Below the pieces are notes generated by a model that worked only from the letters and a program-made list of their open reading frames with translations, had not been told where the DNA came from and ran no database searches. From Verrucomicrobiota bacterium (lineage in GTDB: Bacteria; Verrucomicrobiota; Verrucomicrobiia; Chthoniobacterales; UBA10450), in assembly GCA_003219395.1 (NCBI GenBank), contig QHOR01000294.1:1-5943 (forward strand): a stretch of DNA of 5,943 nucleotides, in the 5' to 3' direction. The translations under genes and the position numbers were made by a program. Positions within the stretch are counted from its first letter, which is position 1, and each line of letters opens with the position of its first letter. Below are positions 4,987 to 5,943 of this stretch, in pieces.

Positions 4987-5943
4987 TTAATGGTTGAATA
5001 AGAACTCCGGGCTGTTGAGCAGCGCCCAAAAGACGTCGGATAGAGCTTTTTTCTTTTCTCGGTCGTTGCCGCCTTGGTCCACATAGGAGACGAGGCGGCA
5101 GCTTTCCTGTTCAGTTGGCCGGCGTGACAAAGCAGCGAGATAAAGCGCTTCCACTTTGCCGGCAGTGTCGAGAAATGGCGCGCTGGCGATGGCGGCCAGC
5201 GTGTCGCCTTTCTCGGGGTGCGTCTCCGTGGCAACGAGCGGATTGTTCATCAGAGCCAGGGCTTGAGGAATCGAAGTCTGGAACTCCGTCCGCTTCTCTT
5301 GGGCGGCGAATTTTTGCTGAAAGGTGCTTTTGGGAGAGTTGATCGCAGCGAAGCGGTTGCTATTGCCCCGCGAGTTCTCGCGGTTGCCGGTGGCCTGGAT
5401 TAGGCTGTCGAAGATCTGGTCTGCCGATAACCCTTTGACGGGCATGCACGCGAACAGGCGCGTCTCCGGCTTGCTCGGGCCGGGATAAACGCTGCTCTGC
5501 TGGTACGTTTTGCTCAAGCAGATCGCGCGCACGATGAACTTGAGATCAAAGCCGTGTTCGGCGAACTGCTTGGCCAACTCGTCCAGCAGCTCGGGGTGGC
5601 TGGGCTTGTTTTCGGTGCTGAAGTCGTCCACCGGTTCCACGATGCCGATGCCGAAGAGCTGTCCCCACAGGCGGTTGACGGCCGTGTGTGCGAAGAAAGG
5701 ATTCTCCTTCGCAGTCATCCAGTCGGCGAACGTGGCGCGGGCACTGGCTTGATACTTCCACTGCGGCTCCTTGCCGTCGAGGAAGACTGCCTGCGCGACG
5801 CGGTCGGTGCCGGGAATGATCAGCTCACGCCGGTCTTTCAACTCCATCAGCGGAGTGCCGATAAAAAAGTCGCCCATTTGACTGGCGGGCCGGCGCACGC
5901 CGGCGAAAAAGGCCGCCTGCCCCCAAAATTGATCGCGCTTCCA
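4987..5943 (-). CDS. PSD1 / DUF1553 domain protein, C-terminal part (5' end outside window)
   Basis: This is the C-terminal 318 residues of a planctomycete-type PSD1 (DUF1553) protein. The frame stays open to the window edge (first visible residues WKRDQFWGQAAFF), so the GTG at 5898 is not the start and the N-terminal part is missing. In this family the missing part usually holds a signal peptide, often a cytochrome-c-like PSCyt1 domain, and a DUF1549 (PSCyt2) domain. Visible family hallmarks are ATFADWMT-KENPFFA followed by AVNRLWGQLFG and VEPVDDF (about residues 70-108), SHPELLDELA (about 115-124), the SKTYQ motif (about 144-148), PQALALMNNPL, and the C-terminal LYLAALSRRPTEQE and WALLNSPEFLFNH blocks. 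The C-terminus is complete. The function of the family is not established; it is usually exported and encoded just upstream of a DUF1501 gene, as here. The next gene starts 23 nt after the stop, which suggests an operon. Family assignment is firm; role is unknown. Confidence 0.93.
   Translation of the reverse strand, partial: WKRDQFWGQAAFFAGVRRPASQMGDFFIGTPLMELKDRRELIIPGTDRVAQAVFLDGKEPQWKYQASARATFADWMTAKENPFFAHTAVNRLWGQLFGIGIVEPVDDFSTENKPSHPELLDELAKQFAEHGFDLKFIVRAICLSKTYQQSSVYPGPSKPETRLFACMPVKGLSADQIFDSLIQATGNRENSRGNSNRFAAINSPKSTFQQKFAAQEKRTEFQTSIPQALALMNNPLVATETHPEKGDTLAAIASAPFLDTAGKVEALYLAALSRRPTEQESCRLVSYVDQGGNDREKKKALSDVFWALLNSPEFLFNH

Noticed and set aside
4964..5029. TTG at 5029 as start of the DUF1501 gene
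   Set aside because: It lies inside the DUF1553 gene and places 22 unrelated residues before the Tat signal; the ATG at 4963 has AGGAG 8 nt upstream.

Overview
The window looks like a chromosomal segment of a planctomycete, most likely from the Pirellulales/Pirellula-like group. The evidence is the gene content: a PSD1 (DUF1553) protein followed by a DUF1501 protein, a secreted multi-EF-hand protein of a type common in Planctomycetes, and a short leucine-rich-repeat protein ending in the 'P-x-C-x-V' style typical of planctomycete LRRs. The DNA is GC-rich. Every supported gene lies on the minus strand, so the genes read from right (5943) to left (1).

Right part (5943 to 1855): one apparent operon. 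It starts with the C-terminal part of a DUF1553/PSD1 protein whose beginning lies outside the window. After a 23-nt gap with a strong ribosome binding site comes a Tat-exported DUF1501 protein (start 4963). Its TGA stop overlaps the ATG of a secreted EF-hand gene in an ATGA junction. The EF-hand gene is split into two reading frames (3638-3135 and about 3162-1855) that together match a single planctomycete EF-hand protein, so a frame shift lies at about 3138-3162. The three products are probably all exported and may work together at the cell envelope, but no biochemical function is established from the sequence.

Middle part (1854 to 1189): about 670 bases without a convincing gene. The 1230-1460 stretch is unusually rich in short perfect palindromes and carries two diverged copies of a roughly 25-bp repeat bounded by ctaa.

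Left part (1188 to 1): a small LRR protein (1188-724), a terminator-like hairpin with a competing alternative hairpin (681-637), and a DUF899 thioredoxin-like gene (start 535). That gene breaks into another frame at about 214-240, apparently with a small internal deletion, and then runs off the window edge.

The most useful observations are the two broken reading frames, the operon joining an EF-hand protein to DUF1553/DUF1501, the mutually exclusive hairpins before the DUF899 gene, and the palindrome/repeat cluster. I see no convincing defence system, CRISPR array, complete mobile element or RNA gene.
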